From assembly GCA_003508835.1 (NCBI GenBank), contig PUFA01000021.1:9092501-9156500 (forward strand): DNA of 64,000 nucleotides. The letters are read 5' to 3'. The translations under genes and the position numbers were made by a program. The notes below the pieces were generated by a model that was not told the DNA's origin, searched no databases, and worked only from the letters and a program-made list of their open reading frames with translations. This DNA is from Eonycteris spelaea. Its lineage: Eukaryota; Chordata; Mammalia; Chiroptera; Pteropodidae. This document shows, in pieces, positions 1 through 11,759 of this stretch; positions within the stretch are counted from its first letter, which is position 1, and each line of letters opens with the position of its first letter.

Positions 1-1099
1 TTTTACATTTCCCACTGTAGTGACCTGTGTAATTGCCGAAGAGAGTAGATCACTCTGAAAACTTAAAGAAACCAATTTCTTATTCTTCAATACTTTCTCG
101 CTTTGAAGAAAGTAGTGGGAAAAGAGCCTTCAGTAGAAGTAAAATTGATGATAGAGAAAAGTAACTGCCATGTTTTCTACCATGTAATGTAATTGTCTGG
201 GGAAAATGGTTTCGTATTCATGTTTTTACCCAAGTAGACTTCCATAATTGGCCAAGTGAGAACATAGAGGCTTTCACCTTTTCCGAGAATCAGACAGAGC
301 AGGTTTCTTCCAACCATCAGGCTATCTGATTAGGCGTGTATTGTTCAACTCTGATTTATCAAATTCAACGTTCTTTGAATATATACGAATTATAAGGAAT
401 TCTATCAGTCAACATATTTACCTTGTAAGATTTGACCTTTTTTTTAATTTTTAGCTTTTGAACAAAAAAAAAATCATTTCCGATGGCGATGATTTATTTG
501 AAGGCAAATTTCCCTGTTTTATGAACCAAATTGTTCTCTTGGTGCTGATAGAGGCTGGCGTGGGAACTGCCCTGGAGCTGGCCTGGAATGTTGTTCTAAT
601 CCTGGTGCTCTCTCCCAATCTATCCAGCAGACACTCATTAAGCACCTATGATGCAAAGGCCCTGGATTGAGGACATGGTAGTGAAAAAGTTAGACATGAT
701 CTTGTGGAATCTATATTTCAGCCACCTGGAAAAATTCCCAGGCCCATTAGGCTGAAGCAGTGGAGAACGACAAAAAGGCATCACATAGGTCTGTGTGCAT
801 CAACAAGGATGGGTTTCAAACACATTACACATGTTTTGCATGCATAGCTACTTCTATAACTTTAAAAGTACAGAACAATACCATAGGTTGCCTCTTAATA
901 TATAAACAAGTTTGTAAATATATTTTTAAATAACTGAATTTGCATATTTAATAGTGTTTTATTTTCCCAAGTTGGGGTGAGGGGTAGAGGAGATGGAATC
1001 ACAATGTAGGAGTCAAGAATAGGATCGGGATGGTCAAACAAACCTTATTTGTAGGGTCTCGAGCTATTTAACACAATATTCTGGGGGATAACCCACACC
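1..1099. other. Unique AT-rich spacer
   Basis: No repeat family, splice-framed ORF or RNA gene is recognised. The two ORFs near 451-670 are about 65-70 codons long, overlap on opposite strands and resemble no known protein. The stretch at 880-960 is very AT-rich. Confidence 0.55.
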
Positions 1100-1692
1100 A
1101 ACTTTGTTGTGTTCCCGCCAAAAATAAATAAACTGAATCTGATCATAAGGAATTATCAGAAAAACCCCAATTAAAGGGTATTCTACAAAATAACTGGTCT
1201 ATACTCTTCAAAAATGTCAAGGGAACTGAAGAACTGACTAAAGAGAAGTGACAGCTAAGTGCAATAGCATCGCTCTGCATTGAATTCTGAGCCAGAAACA
1301 AAAATAGCGATAAACGACGTTATTGAAACAATTGAAAAACTTTAAATGGGCTATGACTTAAATAATAGTATTATATCAATGTTCAAGTTCATAATTTTGA
1401 TAACCTAAACGTCCTTGTTTGCAGCAAACATACATGAAGTATTTTGGAGTAAACGAAATACTAGAACTTATCATCCAACTTGTTCAAAGAAGAGCTGCAG
1501 AGAGAAAGCTAGAAACCAGGGCGGGAGGGAGAGAGACACAGAGGAAAGGAGGAAGCGGGGAGGGAGAGAAAATAATAAAGCGCTGAGGTAAAATGTTAGC
1601 AGCAACTGGTTTATTAGCATATAAGATATGGAGAAATTCTTTGTATTACTCTTACAACTTTCCATTGTTCAAAATTATATTTTAAAAAGTAA
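1100..1692 (+). mobile_element. L1M-type LINE-1 3' UTR fragment
   Basis: The order of words matches an old mammalian L1M 3' UTR as I remember it. A block at about 1119-1210 runs from the aaataaataaactgaatct word through a tctacaaaataactgg word. Next comes 'caatgttcaagttcataatt' near 1378. The end, 1630-1692, has the typical 'ttcttgtattattcttacaac'-like region and an A-rich close. It is 5'-truncated and non-coding. A GA-rich patch at 1495-1570 is part of the element or a later expansion. The exact subfamily (L1MB to L1MD) is not assigned. Confidence 0.62.
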
Positions 1693-1890
1693 CCAAGAAA
1701 TGGTAATATATTCATATATTACCACATAATTGTGTTTAATACCTACATAGAAAAAGAGAATTAGAAGCAAATATGTCAAAACATTGACAGGGTTAATTCT
1801 TGGTGATAGGAGTATGGGTTGAGTTTTTAAATATTTACTTGCAATATTTTATGTTTTTGAAATTTCTAAGAAAAGAAGAACCTGGAGGAT
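1693..1890 (+). mobile_element. Probable second L1M 3' end fragment
   Basis: Directly after the first L1 end, the sequence restarts with another L1-3'-end-like pattern: an 'agaagcaaatatgtcaaaac' word, a 'gttaattcttggtgatagg' word and a T-rich close near 1850. This suggests either a second insertion or a duplicated 3' end. The match is weak and from memory. Confidence 0.4.
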
Positions 1891-2500
1891 TTATGAGAGA
1901 GCCAGTTTGGTGCAGGCCCAGGCGGATTCACTGGGGATGCTCTAGTCAGAACGGAGTCAGGACATCCTAGGACTCACGTCTCCCATCAACACATTGACAC
2001 CTCAGGGTCACTCGAGACCTACTCTGCCTGCCCAGGGCCTCGAAAATGGCCTCGAAGACCCAGGCGCAGAGCTTTAGTTGGGACCCCATTTGAAGGGTCT
2101 CCGTGCCTAATGGCGAACTCCCCTGCGCAGTTGTCTGCCCTCAGGAAGATGGACCAGGTGGTCTCTGTGGGCCCTGGAGACAGGCCAAGGGCCACCTGGG
2201 CAAGGTATTCCAGGGACCCAGGGCCCAGATGGGGAATTCACATGGGCCTGTCCCCTTAGTGCAGACTCCTCGCCCCAGGGGAGGGGAGCACACAGTCAGA
2301 GGTCAGAATGGGACCTTCTAAAGCAAGATGCACAGAACCAGAGTCTAAGTGTGATGTGATCCCAGGAACCGACATAGGGTCCAGCTAGGGCCGAGGCCAG
2401 GGTGCTCCCCCTCCTCCTGTTGCTGAGAACACTGGAGGTCTGATTAGAGTTCCCTGGTCCTCCCCCGTGCCACGGATTCTTCACCGCTTCCGCCCTTGCT
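1891..2500. other. GC-rich unassigned stretch
   Basis: This is much richer in GC than its flanks, with several gggccc/ccaggg words. It could be the remnant of an old LTR, but I cannot name a family. The ORFs at 2103-2321 (+) and 2296-2484 (-) are about 60-70 codons, overlap each other, and show no domain. Confidence 0.35.
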
Positions 2501-3385
2501 TTCTCTCCGTTTTTATTTCCTTTCCCAACTCCTTCCGTTTTAACATTTCCTTTCCTTCTTTTTCACTTTACTCCTTCAGTCCCACCACTACTTAGATAGC
2601 GAGCAGCACCTCTGGCCCCACCCAAGGTGCAAAATAAGAATTTCCCGTTCTTATTGGCGCCTCACAGATGAACTTAAAAACGCTTACCATCCGGAGGACT
2701 GTCTGTTGTTTTAAGCCACCCATCCTTCGGCATTTTGTTAAATCAGCCCAAGCAAATTAAGACAGTTTATAAATGTAACATTTATATTTCCATAGCTTGT
2801 TCACTGCCTTGAATAGTTTTATAGTCATATAACCTCACCTGGTTTTAAATCATTAATAACTATAATGCAATTAAGTGCTTCATTTTCAAAGTAGTTTTCA
2901 GGGCTATGTTCACAGCAAAAAACATTTTTTTTTTTATAATGCCTACATGTATCTCCTATGCTCCAACATTTCTATAAAGCTTCCACTATGAGTAGTGTTC
3001 TGACATCTGTAATCTAATTCTAAAATGTTATTCCCTCCACATGTGAATAAACATAAATTCAGATGTTGGTTCAAACATGCCCTTTTAAAAAGAAGTTATT
3101 GAAAGCAACTGTCACCAATGAATGACATATTTATAAATATCTTTTAAAGACATACCTAACATTATAGAAACACTAGATTTTATTTCAAGATTCACTAATG
3201 CTTCTATCTTTATTAAATCTGAAAAATAAATTTTTACAAAAGGTAACAGCAACCACATAGTAATATGCCCCTAGAGAAAGGCCACATTCCTTATACAGAT
3301 ATGTCAAGGCTAATGGATATATTCAAAGGTTAAATTTCCAGGCCCTAGACCAGGTTTGATTCACGCTGTTTTATAATTGCATGCC
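2501..3385. other. Unique AT-rich spacer
   Basis: Pyrimidine-rich at 2490-2580, then AT-rich with no recognised repeat or gene. Poly-T near 2927-2936. Confidence 0.5.
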
Positions 3386-3490
3386 TGTGGCCACCTAGTT
3401 GGTTAGCACAACGTCCTAATGGGCCAGAGCAAAAGTTCAAATCCCCAGGCAGGCAATTTGTTTTTCTCTGCTTGTGGTGATAGCTGAAAT
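3386..3490 (+). mobile_element. tRNA-derived SINE fragment (degenerate)
   Basis: A tRNA-like body is visible. An A-box-like word 'tagttggttagc' sits near 3397-3408. A good B box 'gttcaaatcc' sits at 3435-3444. The acceptor and T stems do not pair properly, so this is not a working tRNA gene. The pattern resembles the head of bat VES-type SINEs or an older tRNA SINE. No clear tail is seen. Confidence 0.42.
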
Positions 3491-4429
3491 ACCTATCCCG
3501 AGTCAGGCATCGACAAGAAATGTGTGTCAGTCATCACGTGTTAAGAGAAAGTGCCAACGGCTTAATGAGAATCTGTCCCTTCTGTTAGAAAAACATCTCA
3601 AAACACATGTTCAGCTAATGGAGGGTAAGTGGTGTCACCTTCAAATATAAGGAGTGAAACATTCCTCATGTTGCTCCAACAAAAACATTTCTGCCAGAAG
3701 CAAGTCATAAAAGTCACCAATGATGATCTTAAATTAGATTCCACATGAATAATTTCTTCATTTTTCATCTTTGACCAAAGCACTAAATTTGTCATTAAGT
3801 AAAAACTATGTGAAATGTGCATTTACCTGCTTCCTTCCTGTCTATCCCAAAATTGGTTATGAGAATGAATTAGATGTATCTTGGAGGCATTTTAAAATAA
3901 TAAAATATTAATCCAAATTGCCCCTTCTGACCCAGTGGGGGAGTAGAAAGATGGAGTTCTCATAATATGAAAGCAAGGCAATGGGTGATGTGCAGTTCAG
4001 CCTCAAATAACAGTTAAATCAGAAAAGGAAAACAGAATTTCTAGCTTACTATTTGAGTGGAACAGTTGAGTGAATAAATGATCAACTGGTAGCAGGAAGT
4101 GGACAGAGTCATAGATAATTCTGACATAACCATTCTTAGATGTTCAGTTTAGCAAAATTCACTGTTGAATAGAATTCAGAAGGTTGGCCCAACTTAAAAA
4201 GGTTCAGTGGTTTTATTACCAAAAGTCTCACTGGAACACAGTCCCATCCATGATGTGGGGCTCTTCTTGGCCTGTAAGAGATATCCGGTTAGCTGGCTCA
4301 CTGGATATACAGGTAGGCCCTAAATGAAGGAAGGAAACAAAGGGATGGGACAATACGCAGGCCCTGGTCTGGCCTTCAGATCTGACTGAATCCAGAAACC
4401 CAAATTCCAGAAGTCACCCTCGAATCACC
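3491..4429. other. Unique spacer
   Basis: AT-rich, no recognised gene or repeat. The minus-strand ORF at 3598-3822 (74 codons) has no family resemblance. Confidence 0.5.
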
Positions 4430-5335
4430 CTTCTTGTGCACATATGATTATCTGCTTACATTGTTCTTCCCATTCACGTCTAGTCATTCTACTTCCTAAG
4501 TGTTACTCAGATCCATTCATCCACTCCATTCACTTTGCCACCAGTCTGGTTCCCGTCACCACCATCCCCTGCATGAATTACGTAAACTGTCTTGTAACTC
4601 TTTCAGTCTTGTTTTCTTTCTTTCCACGCTTTTAGCCACATTGCTGCAACAAGTTATCTTTAGAGTGAATGCAAATACGCCTTAAAATCGTCAATGGTTC
4701 CCCATAGCCTTTCGAATACCAGTGCAGTCTCCTTACAATGGTTTGCAAAGTCCTCAACAATGGAGCTTCATTTCAAAACACTCTTCCCATCATACATTTC
4801 CTGCTCCAGGCATACCAAACTTATTCTAGTTTTTCAAATGTGCCATTCCTTCCCTCAACTCCAAAACTTGCCAGTGTTTTTCATCTTTGGTGAACCATTC
4901 TCTCTCCAACCTCGCAGATCACTGAACTCCTACTTAGCCTTTAGATGTCTGCTCAAATGTCTCTCTTCACCTTTCTCAAGGAGCCTGTCTTGACCTCAGG
5001 ACTTGGTTCCAACCCATTTTCTGCTCCCTTAATATACTATACCTCCTGTTTTCCCTATAATGAATATTCATCATGCTAATTGTAGCAATCAATTTAAACC
5101 TTGTCTTTCCCTCCAAGCTCTAAGCTCAGGGAGGCAAGGACAGAATCAGTCTTGTCCCTCTGTGTTTGTGATGAGACCTCTACAAGTGTAGACATTTCTT
5201 TTATTTCTACTATATCCCCAGCCCTTAGAGCAGTTCTGATCATAACAGACATAAAAAACCTTCTTGTTCAATAAGCAAAGAAATGGTAGGCACTCAACAA
5301 ATGCTTGTTTAATAGAATTTATGAAGGAAATGCAA
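4430..5335 (+). mobile_element. L2 LINE 3' region (about 0.9 kb)
   Basis: This has the typical pyrimidine-rich L2 3' end on the plus strand: 'gccacattgctgcaacaagt' style words, 'catgctaattgtagcaatc' near 5073, a 'ctccaagctctaagctcagg' block, and the closing 'ggcactcaacaaatgcttgt' with tttaatagaattt at about 5290-5325. The ORFs inside (4444-4993) are fossil or chance frames. It is one of the longest single L2 remnants in the window. Confidence 0.72.
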
Positions 5336-6624
5336 GGCTGCACAGAGCTTTAAAAAAAGACCTCAAAACTATCAAACTCATAGAAAACATTTAAAAATCA
5401 GAATGATGACGATTTATTTATTATTTTACATCAAGAGAATGATCTACATCTATTCTTTGCTCAGGGTACTCCCTCCTAGTAGACAAGCCTGCTCGGAGAC
5501 CAAGAGGTTATTTCATAGTCACAGAATTCATTTAAAAAGGGTTTGAGGTCTTAAGAGACACCTCTCCAAACCACAGGCACTGGATGCACCACTATATACT
5601 CTTTTTTCTCTACATATTTTTAGCTGATGGATGCCATCATGGTGGCAGGAGACTGAATCTGCTCCAGATTTACCTGAAGAGGTAAATATGGATGTTCGAT
5701 ATCATTTAATACTCCTCAATGCTCAACCCTTTGAACAAGGATATTTGCGCATGGTCAGTGCATGAGCAACCGTTTCCCCTTCTGCAAAGCAGGAGGGTTA
5801 AGCTTTAGGCTCTGTAAAGTTCTTTTAGACTTAGCATCCTTTCAAAAGTCATAAAAAGTAAAAGTAAATACAATCATGAGCTTTGCCATTGGCAAATCCA
5901 CAAAACTGATAGGTTTCTAGGCATAACCAGAACTAAGGGTGCTAGAACTAGGAGTCACATGGTGAAACTTCTGTGCTTTCTGACTTTACTCTTAATTGGC
6001 CTGATTAGAAGTCAGAAGGTCAATCTCAAGAGGCAAGATACATAATTCTGACTTTTAGATTTGAGCATAGATTATAACAGGTAGTTTTTCTAGAGAATTT
6101 GGAAAAAGAAAAAGTGCTTTACCCTACATATTTATAATGGCAGCCTTTTCTCTGAATATCCAAAGCTCAAACATTACCTGGTACACAAAAGAGTTGGTCT
6201 TACTTGCTATGGCAAGGTGAATAGCATTTTTAAAACTTTTTAACATAATCAGATCTCTAGAACAATAAAGGAAAACTTCCCTCTTGTAAACGCTTACTGT
6301 ATGGGGAGATAAATTTGGTAGAGTTCTCTAGAACATCATACTTCCATAGTACATGTTTGACCTTTCTTCGTTCTGCCTCTGCCCTGTCAACACAAAGGAC
6401 AATATGGGACTGGAGCCAAAGGAAATCCACCCAGAGAGCTGAAGAAGAAAAAGAGATTAGCTTAAACTAAAGGTAGAGAGATTTCAGTTGGGCTTAAGAG
6501 GAAACTAATGATCTTTGCTATGATAAAATATTAAAATAGGCCAATCAAAAGTTACAAAGTTTCTGTCTTTGGAGATTTCCTATAAAGGCTAAAAAATTTT
6601 CCTGCCTGGAGTTCTTCATCTGTT
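5336..6624. other. Unique AT-rich spacer
   Basis: No recognised repeat, gene or RNA. Ordinary intergenic composition. Confidence 0.5.
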
Positions 6625-6663
6625 TATTCATTCATCATTCATTCATTCATTCATTCATTCATT
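6625..6663 (+). repeat. (ATTC)n tetranucleotide microsatellite
   Basis: About nine units of attc with one interruption (atcattc near 6633). It may be the tail of an old L2, which commonly ends in a similar tetranucleotide run. Confidence 0.9.
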
Positions 6664-7178
6664 TGAAAGAAATGATTTATTACCTAATGACCAAAATATG
6701 TAGAAAGCACATGTCTGAGCCAAAGGACAGAAATCAAGACCATGTGGTTTCCTTAGGGTTGTGACAATTCTCAAATGTTATGATGTGTCCATGAATATGC
6801 AAATGGAGAGAATGGCTAAGAGAAGATTATCCAGAAAAACATTTTCATGCAGAGAGAGACTGGTCCTGTTGCTATCAAATATGGCTTTTTGTGATAAAGA
6901 ACATTTCTGTGAAATGAAAGTAAGTCATCCTGTGTAATTTACTTCAGAGGGGAAAATGACCTCCAGGTATAGTGAACTCTTCATTACCAAAGTTATAGAA
7001 GAGTTGGATGACCATCTGTCAGGTAGATACTAGATGAAAGTCCCATAATTTGTTTGGGGAAAAAAAAAAAACATTGAAAGGGTGTCTTCTATGAAAACAA
7101 AACTGTTGGCCAAATTGATGAACAGCAATGTTAATTGCAGACACCCTAAAAGACAGAAAATGACTCAGGCCATTGCTA
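6664..7178. other. Unique spacer
   Basis: No gene or repeat recognised. Poly-A run near 7061-7071. Confidence 0.5.
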
Positions 7179-7191
7179 TGTGTGTGCACGT

Positions 7192-7230
<39 letters not shown>
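7179..7230. repeat. Alternating (TG)(CG)(CA) tract, Z-DNA prone
   Basis: A continuous purine-pyrimidine alternation runs tg repeats, then cgcgcgcg at 7194-7202, then ca repeats to 7230. The two arms are complementary, so it can also form a hairpin. The small ORFs that cross it (7019-7285) are low-complexity artefacts. Confidence 0.92.
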
Positions 7231-7233
<3 letters not shown>

Positions 7234-8478
7234 AGGAAAGAATTCAGCTCAATTACGAAGTTCTAGCATGATTTCTATATTTTAAGTTGTGGGAAGTCAT
7301 TTCAAGTTCATGTTTAAGCATCTTAAATAAGAGATGGCAAAGAACGACCAGGGGTGGTACTCAACAATCCATGTGGCACAGACACCAGCTAATCAGAATG
7401 GGTTGGAGCAAGGTCTCTGTTGCCCTTTGCTATGCTAGTGTTGGCCCTTATTTGCTGGATCTGGGGACATCCGGGGGTACCTGGGAGGAAAACCAAAGAA
7501 ATGGGACAGGACAACTTAAAGGGAGCCTTTAGAACAGTGGCTATTTATCACCTGGTTCAGAAATATTTTCCTATTTGAACAAGCAGTACTACCATATTGG
7601 GGGCCTATGAGTTGGCTATCAGTCCTGGAAGCAATCACTAGTGTGAGCCAGATACTACCAATCCCACCACACCAATCCTCTACTCTGACAGTGAGCTCCA
7701 AAGGGAAGAAGAAAGACACAATCCATCTTGATTTATCTAGGTTCTTGCTCCTCTTCTGTGTGGCACAGTGATTGATAATGGGGCTATGACAGGCTAGGTA
7801 TCACAATGGAGTAGGGAAGATCCTACTAGAGGGTCACATGCAAGAAGGATTTCGATGACTCCATGTCAGACAGAAGAAACTGAAAAATAAGGCCCCATAG
7901 GGTTTTGTGTTGAAACCAGTTATGTTTCCTCACTTATCAGTTTTATCTTACTTCATATAGTAATGCCTAAAATAATCGGCAGTTTGATGGAGGCTGGAAA
8001 AATAAAAATTCTAATTAGATATCAAAGAAAGTATCAATTAAGAGTAGGGAGGAATTCTGACTTTTTGAAAGACCAGCACAATTTCCAATATCATTGGCCA
8101 CCTAGAAAAAGGCAAGAACGAAAGAAGATTCACACAATGGTCACTAGCATCGGTAGGGATAACAGTACAAGCATGAGATGATGTTGACAATTATGGGTAA
8201 GTACTATAGTAATGCCTGCTTTATCTATCACTCCAAGTGTATTTATCCACCCCAAAATGTACTGAAGCCCTATCATTCAACCTTTTAAACGAAGCCTGTA
8301 AAAGTGTTCTATAAGGTGACACACACCATACCAACGCCTGCTTTATTATTATAATCAGTTGCTTCTCCTTGAAGGCAGATTTCTAGTCATGGCCTTTTAT
8401 AAAGCTAAAATTAATAACACAAGTAGCAATAAACCAATTATTTTTAAAAGGAAAAAATTAAACATTAAAGAAAAAAAC
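7231..8478. other. Unique spacer
   Basis: Mixed composition. Small ORFs at 7287-7532, 7516-7719 and 7963-8181 show no domain and no homology I recognise. No transposon recognised. Confidence 0.45.
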
Positions 8479-8607
8479 GGGTGGCCATATAATTTAGTAT
8501 CGAAACCAGGACACTCTTAGGGTGAAGGAAAGTGCCATTGATAGTTACACCAGGACATCTGGTATAAACCAAGATGCACCAGACAAACCGGGACATCGAG
8601 TCACCAT
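8479..8607. mobile_element. hAT-Blackjack-like short DNA transposon
   Basis: A short element of about 130 bp with imperfect inverted ends: 'gggtggccatat' at the left and the reverse complement of 'atggtgactcg' at the right. The interior has ccaggacactct and ccgggacatc words typical of the MER63/MER81/MER94 group. Non-autonomous; no coding capacity. Subfamily not certain. Confidence 0.6.
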
Positions 8608-9121
8608 ATGATACAACTTAAAAACCCGAAGCCCCTCAAGAACCCCCTGCCTCCCCGTAAAGGCTGGTTGGTCTTTGACATCTCCCAAAGGTAACTGGTT
8701 ATTTCAGAGAAGTGACAACATGAAAGCAATTAAAGTTTATAAAATGTTCTATAGAAAAGCAGAGATCTTTTTGTAGAGTCATGGAAGGTAATGTTATAGA
8801 AAACAGACGTAAAAGTCTCTCCCAGAACATGACACACCTTCAATTCAGTTTCCCTGGGGGATCGCTTCTCCGATGCCCACTGCTCAACCGCTGACTTTGA
8901 AGCACTTCCTCCCAGCATATTTTAGCTCTTCTGAACAATGTCTACCTCTCATAAGTTGGTCTTAAAAGATATTGGCAAAAGAGATCCCTCTTACGATGGG
9001 CAGTCTCTCAGAAAATGCTCTGACCAATTCTTTTTATGCTTTACATGGCCTTGAGGGCTTTTGTTTCCATTTTTAAAAATAAGCCACTCAAGATTATCAC
9101 CCAATCAATGTTGTATTTCAA
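8608..9121. other. Unique spacer
   Basis: No repeat or gene recognised. Confidence 0.5.
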
Positions 9122-9248
9122 TCTGCAGTTGAAGCAGAGGTGCACTTAAATTTGGGGAAGAAATTTACTCCTGACTTCTGATGGTCTGCAGTCGAAGCAG
9201 AGATGCACTTAAATTTGGGGAAAAAAATTTATTCCTGACTTCTGATGG
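9122..9248 (+). repeat. 63/64-bp tandem duplication
   Basis: Unit 1 is 9122-9184 and unit 2 is 9185-9248. Both start tctgcagt and end cttctgatgg. By eye they differ at about four positions plus one extra A, so they are about 92% alike. No known transposon matches the unit, so this looks like a local duplication. Confidence 0.9.
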
Positions 9249-10104
9249 TCTAAAGAGAGCGGTGTAATATGCATCCAACATCCTAGATGGGAAATTTATT
9301 GGCAAAAACTGCTTTCCACCCCTCACTATTGCTCCACGGGGAGGAGAGACATACTGGACTGGTGGTTGGGCAGCAGAGCTGAGCAACGCCAAGTGCAGCC
9401 CCTTCAGAGATATGGTGGCCTTCCGCAGACCAGACATTCTGTTCAGCTGAAGGAAAGGGGCTCACCTGTGGTTGCCTGACTGGTCCAGGGACAGCTGGAG
9501 TAATTCTTTTGAATTCAGAGAGAGTATTACTAAGCATATTTGGCCCACATTTATAGCCATGTTTTTCCATCAATTTAATCAATAATAAAGCCAACTATTT
9601 TTTTTAAATTCCCATCTGTCTATCTTCTCTGGGTCATCTCTCCACTGGTTCCAAAATCTGAAGAAAAAGATGAGTCTTTTATTGGTCTTCCCGAATCCCA
9701 CATACGGCTCTCATAGATGAGGGGTGCTCACCCATTTATGCTGCTGTCCCTCGTATCTCCGTGACGAATGGCACACATTTGCATGCAGCTCCCCAGGGTC
9801 AGTTGTAAAGTGTAGGGTTACAGGATAGAGTTTTCTCTATTAATAGCCATAGGAAATGGAAGCTTATAATCTTGAACTTATTAGCATTGCACCCTAGCAC
9901 AGAAGATCTTAACTTTTTAAAAGTCATATATTATTTAGATTATCACGTGGATGTGAAAAGTTTCACCCCAGGAAAATGAACATATTCAAAAAGTTTGGCA
10001 TTTAATTTTACTAGCTTCCTGAAGCCCCTGAAATAAAATGCTTACAGATTCTGCAGCATGCTCAGATGAGCGCATGACCCTACTGTCTTACTTCCAACTG
10101 GCTG
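9249..10104. other. Unique spacer
   Basis: The overlapping minus-strand ORFs at 9165-9437 and 9283-9594 are 90 and 103 codons in different frames, with no recognisable domain and no splice context. No transposon recognised. Confidence 0.45.
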
Positions 10105-10205
10105 GCAGAGAAGGCCGGAATCCTAGACTCTTAGGTAGGAAGAAACTTTACAGCTCATCAGAGCCAACTTCTCATTTTAGACTTGAGGAAACAGACCTAG
10201 AAAAA
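10105..10205 (-). mobile_element. MIR-like ancient SINE fragment
   Basis: The 'cattttagacttgaggaaac' word near 10176 matches the reverse complement of the MIR-type core (usual form: cattttacagatgaggaaact). Flanks are decayed, so only the core is called. Confidence 0.45.
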
Positions 10206-11023
10206 CATTGTTGAACACACATCTCTTTACGCTCCTTCAAATTGTTCATATCTTGAGTGCAAAAGACCTATTTTTCCATGTGCAAGAACCTTGGAAGTCT
10301 TCAGCCCTGAAGCTGGATTTTACTATTTACTCAACATGTGGAAAAGCAAGGGACCCAAAAAAAGCTCCTTTTGTTTCTGGAACAATTAAACTAACCTGAT
10401 ATAGGTTGCTGATTTAAAATAAAAAGAAAACATAGTGTGAATAACTTAAAAATATATATTGAACACAGTTCCAGGATGCAGCAGATGCTCAAAAATTATC
10501 ATTATCTAGCAATGGTAAAGATACATTAAAAAAAAACCACCCACCATTGTTTGCATTTATTATAACTACATATTTTATATAAACATATCATTATAAGCAA
10601 ATCAACTAGAACTCTGAGGCTCTGGGCAAGCAGCCAAAGTGATTCTAAGCCACACAGTCCAACATCACTGTTGTGTAACTCCATACACCTGACAGGAGTG
10701 TTAAATCACCTTGTCACATCTTGCTCTCTGGCTGGCATTTCTCTCCCTCCTTTAGTCCGCAGGACTTAAAGCTTTCCTAATTTGTATTAGTTCTTCTTTC
10801 TTCTATGACCATACAGACTGGTTCTTCCTTCCAGGATTTCTTGACATTTTTTCTTCCACTTTCTCACTTCCTTCCACATTAATAAATATACTGGTTATAT
10901 CTCTTTTGACAACTGCATGGTACTCCATTAAATGTCTAGATCATTAACTATATAAGGCATTTAAATTTAGATACACATGCCAAAAAGATATTCTTTACAT
11001 ACATTTGCCTCTCACCTTTATTT
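10206..11023. other. Unique AT-rich spacer
   Basis: No gene. Around 10890-10960 a 'gcatggtactccattaaat' phrase faintly resembles an antisense L1 3' region, but this is too weak to call. Confidence 0.45.
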
Positions 11024-11223
11024 CCTGACATTTGGGGCTGAACCAGTCTTTCGCTGTGGAGAGACCATCCTGTGTGTTCTTATACATTAAGCAGCACCTT
11101 TTGACTCTATTCACTAGAGGCCAGTAGTACCTCCTCACTCCGCAGTTATGACAAGCAAAACATCTCTAGATACCACCAAAGTTCCCCTGGGAAGCAACAC
11201 GAGTTCTAAGTTGAGAACCACCG
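11024..11223 (-). mobile_element. MER5A (hAT-Charlie non-autonomous)
   Basis: The plus strand reads the reverse complement of MER5A: 'gacatttggggctgaacca' near 11028, a decayed centre with cactagaggccagtagtacc, then 'agttatgacaagcaaaacat', 'gttcccctgg' and a closing gttgagaaccaccg. About 200 bp, close to full length. The 8-bp target duplication is not preserved well enough to define. Confidence 0.8.
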
Positions 11224-11759
11224 CTTTAAAGGACTCTGCTTGAAACTAAGAAATCAAAGCAAACTTAAACTCGAAGAAGCAGCTGAGAGTTGAAGGGTCC
11301 TAGGAGGACTCCTCCCACACAACAGGAGGCTGCTTGTTTTCTTCCCAACCATTTCCTTGACTCCTGAGGCCTCTCCGTGTGCAAGTCACCGGCAATTCTC
11401 CCTTCTGACCCTCTAACCTCCGCTGCTTTACTTTGAGACCATTTCCTCTTGTGATGAACTGTGCTGTCCCTTTCGTGTCTGATCTGTTTTCTAGAAGTAG
11501 CACTCTCTGTTCGTTTGGAACCCCAAATGTATTGCATTTAGGCAAATAATCGATGGTTGGGTTTTCTTAATGAAAAAATATGGGGTGGCTGGGAAACGGC
11601 TTAGGGAACCATGCCTGGTCAATGTAAATTTTCCTGATTAGCATAGCTGTTGACCCAGTGATTCTAGAAAGTACTTTGCAAAGTTGAGCAACTTGGAGAC
11701 AGCCCTCAAGATGCCAACCGTTTATCCATGGAATTAGAATCTAGCCAAATGCAGTATGC
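11224..11759. other. Unique spacer
   Basis: Two overlapping minus-strand ORFs (11265-11545, 81-90 codons, different frames) have no recognised domain. No repeat recognised. Confidence 0.45.

Noticed and set aside
2103..2484. Two ORFs in the GC-rich stretch
   Set aside because: Short, overlapping on opposite strands, no domain or splice pattern.
3386..3458. Functional tRNA gene
   Set aside because: The B box is good but the acceptor and T stems do not pair; better read as a SINE fragment.
10880..10990. Antisense L1 fragment
   Set aside because: Only one short phrase matches; could be chance in AT-rich DNA.
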